From assembly GCF_003813865.1 (NCBI RefSeq), contig NZ_RMVG01000024.1, positions 1-64,000 on the forward strand: 64,000 bases of DNA, written 5' to 3'. The notes beneath the pieces are model-generated. The model ran no database searches. It was not told where the DNA came from and saw nothing but the letters and a program-made list of their open reading frames with translations. The first letter of the stretch is position 1. Every line of letters starts with the position of its first letter. The position numbers and the translations under genes were made by a program. The stretch comes from Candidatus Pantoea deserta (GTDB lineage Bacteria; Pseudomonadota; Gammaproteobacteria; Enterobacterales; Enterobacteriaceae). Shown one piece after another: positions 42,391 through 51,023 of the stretch.

Positions 42391-43683
42391 TTATTTAAAC
42401 AGGAGTGGTAAGAAATTGCGTAAAGAGACACGGATATTGCGAGCATCGTGAATCTCACCTTGTTCAACAATAGCGTGATATTTTACTCCGCGCTCATCAA
42501 GGAAGCTTTTCATCAGGTTAAAGGTCTGAATCAGCGGTTCGTCACTGCCTACGCTCATAAATACCAGTTTCATATTCGCATTAGCATTGAGCTGCGGAAT
42601 ATAGGCACCCAGTTTCTTCATATCAGGCACCCGATTAAGATCGGGCCCGGTATAACGCGGATAGTGTAGTTTGCTTTCAATCTGCATGCCGACCCCAGGC
42701 CATGTCGGGAAGCCCCCACTGAAGGTGCCGATTGAAGCGAAGAGATCTGGGTTTCGCGCGCCCGCCATAAAGCCCTGCGCGCCTGGCGATGAGAAGCCGC
42801 CAATGGCACGATGCTCGCGATCGGCCTGCGTGCGGAAAGACTTATCCACGAAAGGAACGACGTTATCAACGATAGCCTGGGCCGCCTCGACATATTTTTC
42901 AGAGGTCTGATTGCCGCCGCCGTGGAAGCTGGAATTACCCAGCGAGCTGCCGCCCGGCGCATCAGGATCGAGAATAACCACGATCATCGGTTTGATGCGC
43001 TTATCTGCGATCATATTGTCAAGCAGGTTAAAGATGAACGCGTCCTCATTAGCGCGTGAGCCGTCATGCGCCCCGCCCATCGTCAGGTAAAGCACCGGGT
43101 AACGCGCGTCCGACTGAAAGTAGCCCGGCGGTGTATAGACGGTAAATCGCTTCTGGCTATCCATGAAGGGTACAGAGGTATAGGTTACGCTGCCTCTGGC
43201 TGCGGACTGCGCGGTAAAATCATTGGCATTTGCGCCGGGAACAGCAAATTCATCCGTCGCCAGACCGGTCTGCGGTGACTTACGGCCAAATTCCGGCATA
43301 GCTTTTACACCATCGACAATAAACTGATAATGCCAGATGTCAGAGGCCAGCGGACCTACTGTCGTGCTCCAGGTGCCGTCTTCACCTTTGGTAAGCTCAA
43401 CACGGCTGTCACCCTGGATGCCGCCTGGCCATCCGCCCTGAACTTCAACTCGGGTCGCCTGCGGTGCCCGAATAGTGAAGACCACTTTATTATCAGGTAA
43501 AACTTCAAAAGGTTTCGGCGGTGGCGCCCATTGATGTTTCCCCCCCTTGCCGCCGTCATGCATCTGAGCATGAGGATCATTGGCTGGCTGAGGTAAGTCA
43601 GCAATGGCCTGATGGGTGATGATTGTTGAGCAGATGACTGCAAGAGCCCGTAAGGCTACACCGTGAAATACTTTTTTTTTCAT
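42391..43683 (-). CDS. Exported enterochelin-esterase-like hydrolase (PfeE/IroE-like)
   Basis: This 430-residue protein has a signal peptide (about 1-28), a His/Gly/Lys/Pro-rich linker, an N-terminal early-set/CBM48-like domain (about 55-150, KVVFTIRAPQATRVEVQGGWPGG) and a C-terminal esterase D/PF00756 alpha/beta hydrolase domain. The nucleophile serine sits in IGGFSSPGAQG and the catalytic histidine in QGEIHDARN near the end. The periplasmic location matches PfeE/IroE, which cleave ferric-enterobactin after import. The Fur box at 43932 lies upstream. Confidence 0.87.
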   Translation of the reverse strand: MKKKVFHGVALRALAVICSTIITHQAIADLPQPANDPHAQMHDGGKGGKHQWAPPPKPFEVLPDNKVVFTIRAPQATRVEVQGGWPGGIQGDSRVELTKGEDGTWSTTVGPLASDIWHYQFIVDGVKAMPEFGRKSPQTGLATDEFAVPGANANDFTAQSAARGSVTYTSVPFMDSQKRFTVYTPPGYFQSDARYPVLYLTMGGAHDGSRANEDAFIFNLLDNMIADKRIKPMIVVILDPDAPGGSSLGNSSFHGGGNQTSEKYVEAAQAIVDNVVPFVDKSFRTQADREHRAIGGFSSPGAQGFMAGARNPDLFASIGTFSGGFPTWPGVGMQIESKLHYPRYTGPDLNRVPDMKKLGAYIPQLNANANMKLVFMSVGSDEPLIQTFNLMKSFLDERGVKYHAIVEQGEIHDARNIRVSLRNFLPLLFK

Positions 43684-43931
43684 GTGAAACTCAACTCACC
43701 TTGTATAGTTAAAAAGGCACTTAAAATTTATACAGCTTCATTGCGAGGAATATGATTAACCATCCGTACAAACAATTTTGTAGGGTTATGTCTCGCTTTA
43801 GCTTCACACGTTTTAATTCTTTCTTCCGCTTTTATTGAATAAAGTAAAGAAGAGCATTAAAGAACGTTATGTCAACAACGACCTGGCGTCTTTCGGGCAG
43901 TACAATAGCAGAACCAAATATTTTCTCAATT

Positions 43932-43950
43932 GATTATGAAAATCATTATC
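43932..43950. promoter_or_regulatory. Fur box upstream of esterase gene
   Basis: GATTATGAAAATCATTATC matches the 19-bp Fur consensus at 17 positions by my count. It lies about 250 bp before the esterase ATG, with a TTGACA-like hexamer between (minus strand), so a long leader is implied. Confidence 0.7.
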
Positions 43951-44229
43951 ATTCAAATGGTGATCGTATAAGCAATTGATATTAAACATATTTATCTTTT
44001 AAGCATGTTAAAAATGATATAAGAATAAATTTAAAATCACTTTGAAACATAATTTCACCTATGTGTCATTCCTGACACAAAACAGTTCATGCATCGTAAA
44101 ACGTTTATTCTTCGCACAGCATCAAGCAGGGAGTGTTATTTTTAAGGGGTGAGAAAAATGGATTAACTGGAGGATTGAACGCGTGCAAAAAAATCATGCC
44201 ACAAAGTTCATATAAGGAGGGTAAGCACT

Positions 44230-44301
44230 GTGAAATACTCTGTGCAACACCACAGATTACAGCTTGTCAGCATCTTATGCGACAGAGTACAGAACTTATA
44301 A
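44230..44301 (+). CDS. Possible 23-residue small ORF with strong ribosome site
   Basis: AAGGAGG stands 9 bases before a GTG that opens 23 codons (VKYSVQHHRLQLVSILCDRVQNL) and a stop. The near-ideal ribosome site is the only support. It lies between the Fur box and the decayed formaldehyde dehydrogenase. It could be a leader peptide, an unannotated small protein, or chance. Confidence 0.25.
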   Translation: MKYSVQHHRLQLVSILCDRVQNL

Positions 44302-44391
44302 AGCAGCTTTAGCCTGACCCTGTCTGGCTTTGCGCGCCTGATAAAAACGGTGAAATGTTCGCCGACTTGCATCGATGAATATTTGTTTTAC

Positions 44392-44777
44392 TTACCTGAG
44401 CATGTCGTGAGGATCCGGAATATATTTCGCTGCAATGCCAGCATCGAATTGCGCGTATCCCTGAGCGGCCTCTTCCAGCGGGATCACTTGCGCGTTAACG
44501 ATCTTTGCAATGGACAAGCGCGATCATCCACTGACGGTCATAACGCAGCACCGGCGTCTGTCCGGTATGAAAGGACTACGCCTTCGACCATCCAGGACCA
44601 AACTTAAGGCTCAGCGATCCCTGCTTCGCCGATTTTTCATGGCCGCCCGGATCGTCGGTGACACAGAGGCCCGGAACGCCAATTTTCCCCGCCACGCACG
44701 TAATATTCATCATCTGATTAGGCACCCTTGCCGGCTGCTCTTTTCCTGTATGGCCGCGCGCCTCAAACCCTACCGCA
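44392..44777 (-). pseudogene. fdhA: Decayed glutathione-independent formaldehyde dehydrogenase (3' fragment)
   Basis: Translated on the minus strand, the segment reads as the last 125 or so residues of FdhA: VGFEARGHTGKEQP, then QMMNITCVAGKIGVPGL, QGSLSLKFGPGWSKA, a TAG in place of the usual histidine, SFHTGQTPVLRYDRQW, a frame change near 44520, and KIVNAQVIPLEEAAQGYAQF to the natural end PHDMLR. The N-terminal two thirds are missing. At least one nonsense and one frameshift mutation make it non-functional. Open frames on the opposite strand here are its shadows. Confidence 0.82.
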
Positions 44778-45529
44778 TTTTATTTGCCTCGCTGCTGGCT
44801 CAGTCACAATGACCCAACTGAGCGAGCCACTCACTATGATTAAAGAGACTAGTGAGTATGAATAAGATTTCTGAACTCGTGTCCGTTTTTACTCACCGTG
44901 GACATTGATGTTTAAAACGCTCTATAAAACGCATGCAGATTACGCCCTTTACTCAGTGCCTTGCCAGGTTCATTCCCTATTGGCATGGCACAACCGTCAG
45001 TCAAGATTGCCTGGTAAAACGAAACCCACCCCGCTATCCAGGATCCAGCCAGATTCATAAAGTCATTCCCTCTTATGACGCTCAAGAAAAAATATAAATA
45101 TTAACGACATCTCTGCACTTTTCGCTGATAGCGACGCACTTTTCCCCCTTAACCAGCGTCGCCTGGCAAGACATCATTCGACATCAGGTTTTTATAGCAA
45201 AAGCGACCGTACGCTGACTCTCTGATGCGGGAAAAATTTGACTCTCTTTTATATGAATCACTTCACACTTTACACCCCTGTTTAAAGAGAAACCAGGTTT
45301 ACGTCCTTTTATAAACCGCATATTAAGCTCCTGGCAATCCACTCAACCCATTGATAGAAAAGTATTTTTCCTAAAATCACATTCCTTCTGAAACAGAATA
45401 AATGAGTTGCAAACCTCGCACCATAAATGATAAAACATTCTCACTTGAGAATTTTATTTCATTTTTGTTTAGTAAAACGCATACATCTGACCTTATACCC
45501 ATGATGCCAACTTACAGAAAGGGATTGAA
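44778..45529. other. AT-rich intergenic region
   Basis: No gene is visible. It holds a perfect 8-bp-arm inverted repeat (ACTCACTA/TAGTGAGT, 44829-44857) just behind the fdhA remnant and a degenerate resemblance to the dispersed repeat near 45112. The final 250 bp are AT-rich and should carry the promoter of the next gene. Confidence 0.4.
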
Positions 45530-46489
45530 ATGCCTTACGCTGAAAAAACATCTGTACTGTTAATTGCGCCTGTGATGGACGCTTTATATGAAAATCTTAT
45601 AAATGCTTATAATGTCTGTAAGTTATATGAAGAGTCCGATGCTGTGGGCTTTCTAAATGCAACGGGACATCAGTTCAGGGCTATCATCACGCGTGGAGAC
45701 ACGGGTGTTAAAACAGAAATACTGGAAAAGCTTCCTTCCTTAGGGCTGATAGCGGTATTCGGCGTAGGGACAGATGCAATTGACCTGACTTATACACGGC
45801 AACATGATATTGCCGTTACTATTACTTCTGACATTTTAACCAGCGACGTCGCTGATATGGCAATGGGTCTGATGCTGAGTGGGGCGCGAAAGCTCTGTCA
45901 GGGTGATCGGTTCGTTCGCAGCAGAGCCTGGGAAAGTGAAGCGCCGCCGCTGGGAAGCCAGGTTAGCGGCAAGCGCCTCGGCATCGTGGGTATGGGAAAC
46001 ATTGGACAGGCCATTGCCAGACGTGCGCTCGCGTTCGACATGCAAATTAGCTATAACAGCCGAACCGAGAAAGAGGCACTACCTTATACCTGGCAGGCAA
46101 ATTTGCTGAGCCTGGCGCAGGACAGTGATTTTCTGGTGATTGCAGCCTCAGGCGGCGCGCATACAAAAAACCTTATCAATTCAGACGTCATTGCCGCCAT
46201 GCCAGCACATGCCTGGCTGATAAATATTGCCCGAGGCTCAATGGTAGATGAGCCGGTATTAATTGATGCTTTGCGGAGCAATAAAATCGCCGGAGCAGCA
46301 CTGGACGTATTTGCTAATGAACCTTACGTCTCAGACGCATGGCTGGCGCTGGATAATGTCGTGTTACAGCCACATGTGGGGAGCGCAACGCATGAGACGC
46401 GTCAGAAAATGAGCGAAAGCGTTATCGCGAATGTAGACGCTTTTTTTACCGGGAAAACACTGCCGGGCCAACTTAAAGGGCCGCTATGA
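45530..46489 (+). CDS. D-isomer-specific 2-hydroxyacid dehydrogenase
   Basis: This 319-residue NAD(P)-dependent enzyme has the family Rossmann motif LGIVGMGNIGQAIARRAL (about 150-167), the substrate arginine in INIARGSMVDE (about 235), a glutamate in FANEPYV and the catalytic histidine in LQPHVGSAT (about 284). Relatives reduce glyoxylate, hydroxypyruvate or 2-ketogluconate (GhrB-like). It lies 64 bp upstream of the IdnO-like gene on the same strand, which favours a sugar-acid substrate. Confidence 0.88.
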   Translation: MPYAEKTSVLLIAPVMDALYENLINAYNVCKLYEESDAVGFLNATGHQFRAIITRGDTGVKTEILEKLPSLGLIAVFGVGTDAIDLTYTRQHDIAVTITSDILTSDVADMAMGLMLSGARKLCQGDRFVRSRAWESEAPPLGSQVSGKRLGIVGMGNIGQAIARRALAFDMQISYNSRTEKEALPYTWQANLLSLAQDSDFLVIAASGGAHTKNLINSDVIAAMPAHAWLINIARGSMVDEPVLIDALRSNKIAGAALDVFANEPYVSDAWLALDNVVLQPHVGSATHETRQKMSESVIANVDAFFTGKTLPGQLKGPL

Positions 46490-46553
46490 AGAACCCTGTT
46501 GATCAACATGACAAGCATTAGCAAGCCGCGACGACTACCTACAGGATTTTAAA

Positions 46554-47318
46554 ATGAGTGAACTTTTTGATATTACCCAAAAGAGAGTATTAATTACCGG
46601 CGCTTCACAGGGAATAGGCTTTATCCTGGCACGAGGTCTGGCTCAGCATGGTGCAGAAATCATCATTAACGGAACTCATGCTGAGCGAGCCGAAAAAGCC
46701 GCCAGCACGCTTCATGAAGAGGGATTCACCGTTCATGTTGCTTTGTTTGACGTGGCGAATGCCGCTGAAGTGCAAGCCGGCATCAACCATATAGAGAACA
46801 CCCTGGGGCCGATAGATATCCTGATCAATAATGCCGGCATTCAGCGGCGTCATCCCTTTACCGAATTTCCCCTTGATGACTGGAATGACATTATGGCTGT
46901 CAATCAGACCGGCGTATTTCTGGTTTCTCAGGCTGTCGCCCGGCGGATGACAGAGCGGCGAGCAGGGAAAATCATCAATATTTGTTCCATGCAGAGCGAG
47001 CTGGGGCGCGATACCATCACGCCTTACGCGGCATCCAAGGGCGCGGTAAAAATGCTGACGCGCGGGATGTGCGTAGAGCTGGCCAGGCATAACATTCAGG
47101 TTAATGGCATTGCGCCTGGCTATTTCAGAACGCCGCTGACAGAACCTCTTGTGCAGGATAAAGCCTTCAGCGAATGGTTATGCAAGCGAACGCCAGCCGC
47201 GCGCTGGGGAAATCCCGAAGAACTGATTGGCGCTGCGGTGTTTCTCTCATCCCGGGCATCTGATTTTATCAACGGGCATCTTATTTTTGTTGATGGCGGC
47301 ATGCTGGCGGCTGTGTAA
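46554..47318 (+). CDS. idnO: SDR dehydrogenase, 5-keto-D-gluconate 5-reductase (IdnO-like)
   Basis: This 254-residue short-chain dehydrogenase carries TGASQGIG (15-22), NNAG, catalytic Ser in ICSMQSELGRD, and YAASK (Tyr/Lys). Long stretches, such as IQRRHPFTEFPLDDWNDI, SMQSELGRDTITPYAAS and FVDGGMLAAV, are nearly those of E. coli IdnO. It interconverts 5-ketogluconate and D-gluconate. The IdnD-like gene lies convergent across a terminator. Confidence 0.9.
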   Translation: MSELFDITQKRVLITGASQGIGFILARGLAQHGAEIIINGTHAERAEKAASTLHEEGFTVHVALFDVANAAEVQAGINHIENTLGPIDILINNAGIQRRHPFTEFPLDDWNDIMAVNQTGVFLVSQAVARRMTERRAGKIINICSMQSELGRDTITPYAASKGAVKMLTRGMCVELARHNIQVNGIAPGYFRTPLTEPLVQDKAFSEWLCKRTPAARWGNPEELIGAAVFLSSRASDFINGHLIFVDGGMLAAV

Positions 47319-47331
47319 TGAAAACCCCCTT

Positions 47332-47360
47332 TTCAGTCAGGGCCACGCGGCCTGACTGAA
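47332..47360. terminator. Bidirectional terminator between idnO-like and idnD-like genes
   Basis: TTCAGTCAGG and CCTGACTGAA form a perfect 10-bp stem around a 9-base loop, 13 bp after the idnO stop. It is preceded by AAAACCCCC and followed by a T-rich tract, and lies between convergent genes. A GCCGGC pair at about 47390-47410 forms a second small stem. Confidence 0.65.
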
Positions 47361-47434
47361 TGCTGCATTATTCTCTTTCATCGAAGAAGCCGGCCCACGC
47401 TCCTGCCGGCCCGCCCCTGTTCTGTGACCACTAT

Positions 47435-48475
47435 TCAGAACACGATCTGAATTTTTGCATAGCGCGCTTTATCGGCGGCCATCTCAAAAGCCTGCGCAGC
47501 TTCATGAATGCCGACTTCTGCCGACAAAAGAGGGAACGGATCTATTTTGCGATTTTCCAGCCAGTTAACCGCAATGTTGAACTCATCCACAAACCGGAAT
47601 GATCCTTTTAGCTGAATCTCTTTCACCAGCAGGCTGCCTACAGGATAATCGACACTGGCCGCTCCCATTCCGAGCTGTACTATCGTTCCGGCAGGACGCA
47701 CAAAGCTCACTGCCGACGAGATCGCCGCAGCCGCGCCTGATGCCTCGAAGCAGACATCGAAATAGCCGCCCTCCTCCCGCCATAGACGCGCCTGGTGCTC
47801 ATCGCGCGGATCGATCGCCGCTGTGGCCCCCATGGCGAGCGCGAGATGCCGACAGCGTTCGCTGATATCGGTTGCGATAACCTCGGACGCACCTGAAGCC
47901 AGGGCCGCTGCGATGACAAGAGAGCCGATAGGCCCCGCGCCCGTCACCAGCACGCGTTTGCCGACCAGATCGCCCGCCTGCCGTACCGCATGTATACACA
48001 CGGCCAGGGGTTCGGCGAATACCAGCCGTTTTGGATCGGCATCGGGCTGACAGGGTACGCACTGCTGCGGATCGAGCGCAACGTACTGTGCAAATCCGCC
48101 ATTCACATGTGGGAAGAATTGCGCGCTGCCCATAAAACGCATTGAGCGGCACAGGTTCTGGTGTCCCTGTTCGCAGAGCTGACATTTTCTGCAGGGTCTT
48201 GAGGGATTAACCGCTACGCGCTGGCCTGCTAACAGACCGCTCGTGGCGGGCGCGTATTCGACGATTCCGATCAGCTCATGCCCAAGAACCATAGGCGCCT
48301 TTAGAACAGACATTCCTGCGCGTCCGTGAAGGTAATAATGAATGTCCGAACCGCAAATACCGCCGCGTTCGACTTTTAACAACACCTCTTCATCGCTCCA
48401 TTCCACCACATGGTTTTCACAGCGGACGTCATGTGCTTCATGAACAGTGACTGCCTTGACTTCTTTTTGCTGCAT
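47435..48475 (-). CDS. idnD: Zinc-dependent L-idonate 5-dehydrogenase-like (IdnD)
   Basis: This 346-residue MDR-family dehydrogenase has catalytic zinc ligands Cys41 (GGICGSDIHYY) and His66/Glu67 (VLGHELIG), a structural zinc lobe with four cysteines (PSRPCRKCQLCEQGHQNLC), and a Rossmann motif VTGAGPIGSLVIAAAL. It resembles IdnD in MRFMGSAQFFPHVNGGF and RFVDEFNIAVNWL. It should oxidise L-idonate to 5-ketogluconate, the substrate of the convergent IdnO-like enzyme. Confidence 0.85.
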   Translation of the reverse strand: MQQKEVKAVTVHEAHDVRCENHVVEWSDEEVLLKVERGGICGSDIHYYLHGRAGMSVLKAPMVLGHELIGIVEYAPATSGLLAGQRVAVNPSRPCRKCQLCEQGHQNLCRSMRFMGSAQFFPHVNGGFAQYVALDPQQCVPCQPDADPKRLVFAEPLAVCIHAVRQAGDLVGKRVLVTGAGPIGSLVIAAALASGASEVIATDISERCRHLALAMGATAAIDPRDEHQARLWREEGGYFDVCFEASGAAAAISSAVSFVRPAGTIVQLGMGAASVDYPVGSLLVKEIQLKGSFRFVDEFNIAVNWLENRKIDPFPLLSAEVGIHEAAQAFEMAADKARYAKIQIVF

Positions 48476-48595
48476 ATCATTTCCTCAGATTCAGATTAAT
48501 TCCAACAAGAATCTAATGCCCTTTTCGAGTGCACAAATAGGGTGCATTGAAAACCAACGCCATTTTTAAAGCCGCTGTAATTGATGGGCTTTTAA

Positions 48596-48639
48596 ATCAC
48601 AATTATTTTTCCTCCACCTGATTGCACCATAATTGTGAT
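48596..48639. promoter_or_regulatory. 11-bp-arm inverted repeat in the idnD/aldolase divergent region
   Basis: ATCACAATTAT (48596-48606) and its exact complement ATAATTGTGAT (48629-48639) flank 22 bases. Nearby words GTGCACAAAT (48530s) and GCACTAATTTTGTGC (about 48665) repeat the GCAC/GTGC theme, suggesting several sites for one regulator. Confidence 0.5.
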
Positions 48640-48694
48640 GAAGATCCATTTAATTTACTCTGACGCACTAATTTTGTGCTTTACATCAAAATTT

Positions 48695-48715
48695 AACATA
48701 TGAAAACGATATGTT
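48695..48715. promoter_or_regulatory. 7-bp-arm dyad upstream of the aldolase operon
   Basis: AACATAT (48695-48701) and ATATGTT (48709-48715) flank GAAAACG, a GntR/LacI-sized operator-like site about 230 bp before the RraA-type gene. The rest of 48476-48942 is AT-rich promoter sequence without a gene. Confidence 0.4.
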
Positions 48716-48942
48716 TAGACATCGCGTTATAACCCTGTAACCACCCCACGTTACCCACAAACAAAAAAACACAATATAATCATATAGATAAAATAAATAT
48801 AATCGCAAAACAGCCTGTTCCACTTCTGAAGAAGATATTTTTAGAAGCCGAATTTCTGGTAAAAAAAGTGTTGCAAATGTAATTTTTAAAATGATAAAAG
48901 ATTCTCAGTTGATAATCAATTTTCATTTGAAGGATACCCGAT

Positions 48943-49575
48943 ATGTCATTAGAAACCGCTGACGTGCGTATTTCATCATCCTGGAAACGCCCAGAAAAAA
49001 AATGGCTTTCAGCTTTCGCTGAATTTCCCGTTGCAAATATTGGCGACGCCATGGAAAGGTTAAATATGTGTGATGCAGGCATCATTCCTGTCAGCAGCAA
49101 CACGGCCTTTGTGGGTTTTGCGTTTCCCGTTCTGGTCACGGCGGGCGATAACGCGGCCGTCATCAAATCCCTTGATTACATTCAGCCCGGCGACGTCATG
49201 ATGATTAATGGGCTTGGTCATATCGACCGTGCGCTGGTCGGCGAACAGCTTACACAGCGATTTCAGCATGCAGGCGCGGTAGCACAGGTTATTGACGGGG
49301 CCATCCGCGATCGCAAAGTGATCGAATCCACAGGCCTGCCGACCTTTTGTCGTGGCACAACGCCAGCTGGGCCTTTTAAAAACGGGCCTGGCGTCATTGG
49401 CGAGCCTGTCGCGATTGGCGGCGTGGTATGCAGCGCCGGAGATATCGTGGTGGGTGATGAAGATGGCGTCATCATCATTCCCTTCTGGCGAGCGGAAGCC
49501 GTCCTTGCTGCGGTACAGGAAGTCGCGCGTCGGGAAGCGGAAATGACGGCGGAAGTGACCGGTAAATATCAGTAG
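48943..49575 (+). CDS. RraA/HMG-aldolase family protein (4-hydroxy-2-oxoacid aldolase candidate)
   Basis: This 210-residue RraA-fold protein retains the aldolase residues Arg122 and Asp123 in VIDGAIRDRKVI, plus GLGHIDRALVGEQL and GDIVVGDEDGVIIIP. RNase-inhibitor RraA proteins of E. coli lack this aldolase set, so a metal-dependent class II aldolase/oxaloacetate decarboxylase acting on 4-hydroxy(-4-methyl)-2-oxoglutarate-like compounds is the better call. AAGGA precedes the ATG. It is the first gene of the HyuAB operon, so its product should lie on that pathway. Confidence 0.85.
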   Translation: MSLETADVRISSSWKRPEKKWLSAFAEFPVANIGDAMERLNMCDAGIIPVSSNTAFVGFAFPVLVTAGDNAAVIKSLDYIQPGDVMMINGLGHIDRALVGEQLTQRFQHAGAVAQVIDGAIRDRKVIESTGLPTFCRGTTPAGPFKNGPGVIGEPVAIGGVVCSAGDIVVGDEDGVIIIPFWRAEAVLAAVQEVARREAEMTAEVTGKYQ

Positions 49576-49639
49576 GACGCTATTCCAGGTCTGACCTGCC
49601 GCAAACCGGACTTAATCAACCACTTTTCAGGGCAAAACA

Positions 49640-50980
49640 ATGACGAAATCACATGCGGTTACAATGGATTATGCTTTGCCGAAGGATGGAACGACAAAAA
49701 ACAACGTTGTACGCCGCGCGTCGCTTGCAGGCGGCGTGGGTTCGTTTGTTGAATGGTACGACTACGGCATCTATGGCCTGCTCGTCAGCTCTCTGGTGCT
49801 GGTTTTTTCAGCCAGCGACATGAGTACCACCGACGCCGGGCTGATGCTGACCTACGTAGGATTCACCGTCAGTTTTTTCGTTCGCCCGTTTGGCGGCGTC
49901 ATTTGTGGTTATCTGGGTGACAGAATAGGCCGTCAGAAACTGCTGGCTATCTTGCTGCTGATGATTTCCCTTGCGACCGCAGCCATTGGGTTACTGCCGA
50001 CCTATGCGAGTATCGGCTGGGCGGCGCCCGCGCTGCTGATATTGCTTCGCATCGTTCAGGGCTTTTCCGCAGGCGGAGAAGTTTCAGGCGCAGGCTCCTT
50101 CGTGGCGGAATATGCGGAGGATCATCGCCGTGCGGTTGTTATGTCCCCTCTGGTCATGGGGTCCTTTGTCGCCTTGCTGTTCGGCAGTTTATTGATCAGC
50201 GGACTGATTAATGTTTTCGGCGTCAGCGCTATAAACAGCTGGGTATGGCGCGTGCCGTTCCTGCTTGCTATCCCCATGGCGTTAATCGGCGTCTATATCC
50301 GCACCCGCATCGAAGATACGCCTCATTTTCAGATGGTGAAATCCAGCAAACGCGTGGTGCGTAATCCTCTTAAAGAAGTCCTGACATCAAAACGCCATTT
50401 AAAGGCGATCGGCCTGGCCATCACGCTGCCGGCAGTCAATGGCCCTGGTTACTACATTCTTTTCGTCTATATGCCAACTTACCTCAATAAGGTAATGCAC
50501 TTTCAGCAGATCCAGAGCCTTCTGGTCACCGCTTGCGGACTGCTGACTATCATCGGCGCCATTCCGTTGATGGCATGGCTGTCGGATCGTCTTGGGCGCA
50601 AGCCTCTGCTGATGGCTTCGGCGATTGCCATGGCCGTTCTGGCATGGCCGTGTTTTTGGCTGCTTACCCTGGGCATGATGCCGCTGGCCTGTATGTCGGC
50701 CGTTCTGCTTGCCTTCGCCTTTGCAGGACATGCTGCCGTTATTCAGGCAACGCTGGCAGAAATGTTTCCCACTAACGTCCGCTACAGCGCCTATAGCATC
50801 GGTTTTAACCTCTCGACGGTCATTTTCGGCGGCTCCGCCCCGTTACTAATGACGTGGCTGATCGGACTGACGGGCATGGCCAGTATTCCAAGCTATATGG
50901 TGATGTTGACGGCCCTCCTTACCCTGATTAGCGCCTTTTATCTGAAAGAAACCGCAGGCAAACCGCTTTGTGACGAGTAG
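49640..50980 (+). CDS. MHS family MFS transporter (ProP/ShiA-like)
   Basis: This 446-residue major facilitator of the metabolite:proton symporter family has GSFVEWYDYGIYGLL at helix 1, GYLGDRIGRQK after helix 2, and RIVQGFSAGGEVSGAGSFVAEYA at helix 4. MHS porters import small carboxylates, betaines and amino-acid-like compounds. It lies 64 bp after the aldolase gene and 43 bp before hyuA, so it likely imports the HyuAB substrate. Confidence 0.9.
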   Translation: MTKSHAVTMDYALPKDGTTKNNVVRRASLAGGVGSFVEWYDYGIYGLLVSSLVLVFSASDMSTTDAGLMLTYVGFTVSFFVRPFGGVICGYLGDRIGRQKLLAILLLMISLATAAIGLLPTYASIGWAAPALLILLRIVQGFSAGGEVSGAGSFVAEYAEDHRRAVVMSPLVMGSFVALLFGSLLISGLINVFGVSAINSWVWRVPFLLAIPMALIGVYIRTRIEDTPHFQMVKSSKRVVRNPLKEVLTSKRHLKAIGLAITLPAVNGPGYYILFVYMPTYLNKVMHFQQIQSLLVTACGLLTIIGAIPLMAWLSDRLGRKPLLMASAIAMAVLAWPCFWLLTLGMMPLACMSAVLLAFAFAGHAAVIQATLAEMFPTNVRYSAYSIGFNLSTVIFGGSAPLLMTWLIGLTGMASIPSYMVMLTALLTLISAFYLKETAGKPLCDE

Positions 50981-51023
50981 CCGTAGCGGGATTTAAGCAA
51001 ATTCTCCTGATTTCGAGGTCTCT

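Noticed and set aside
44350..44812. Overlapping plus-strand open frames of 85 and 100 codons
   Set aside because: They are antisense to the recognisable formaldehyde dehydrogenase remnant and share its codon pattern; no ribosome sites.
45112..45140. Possible eleventh copy of the GTCCGCT repeat (CTGCACTTTTCGCTGATAGCG)
   Set aside because: Only the loop word and part of one arm match; too degenerate to count.
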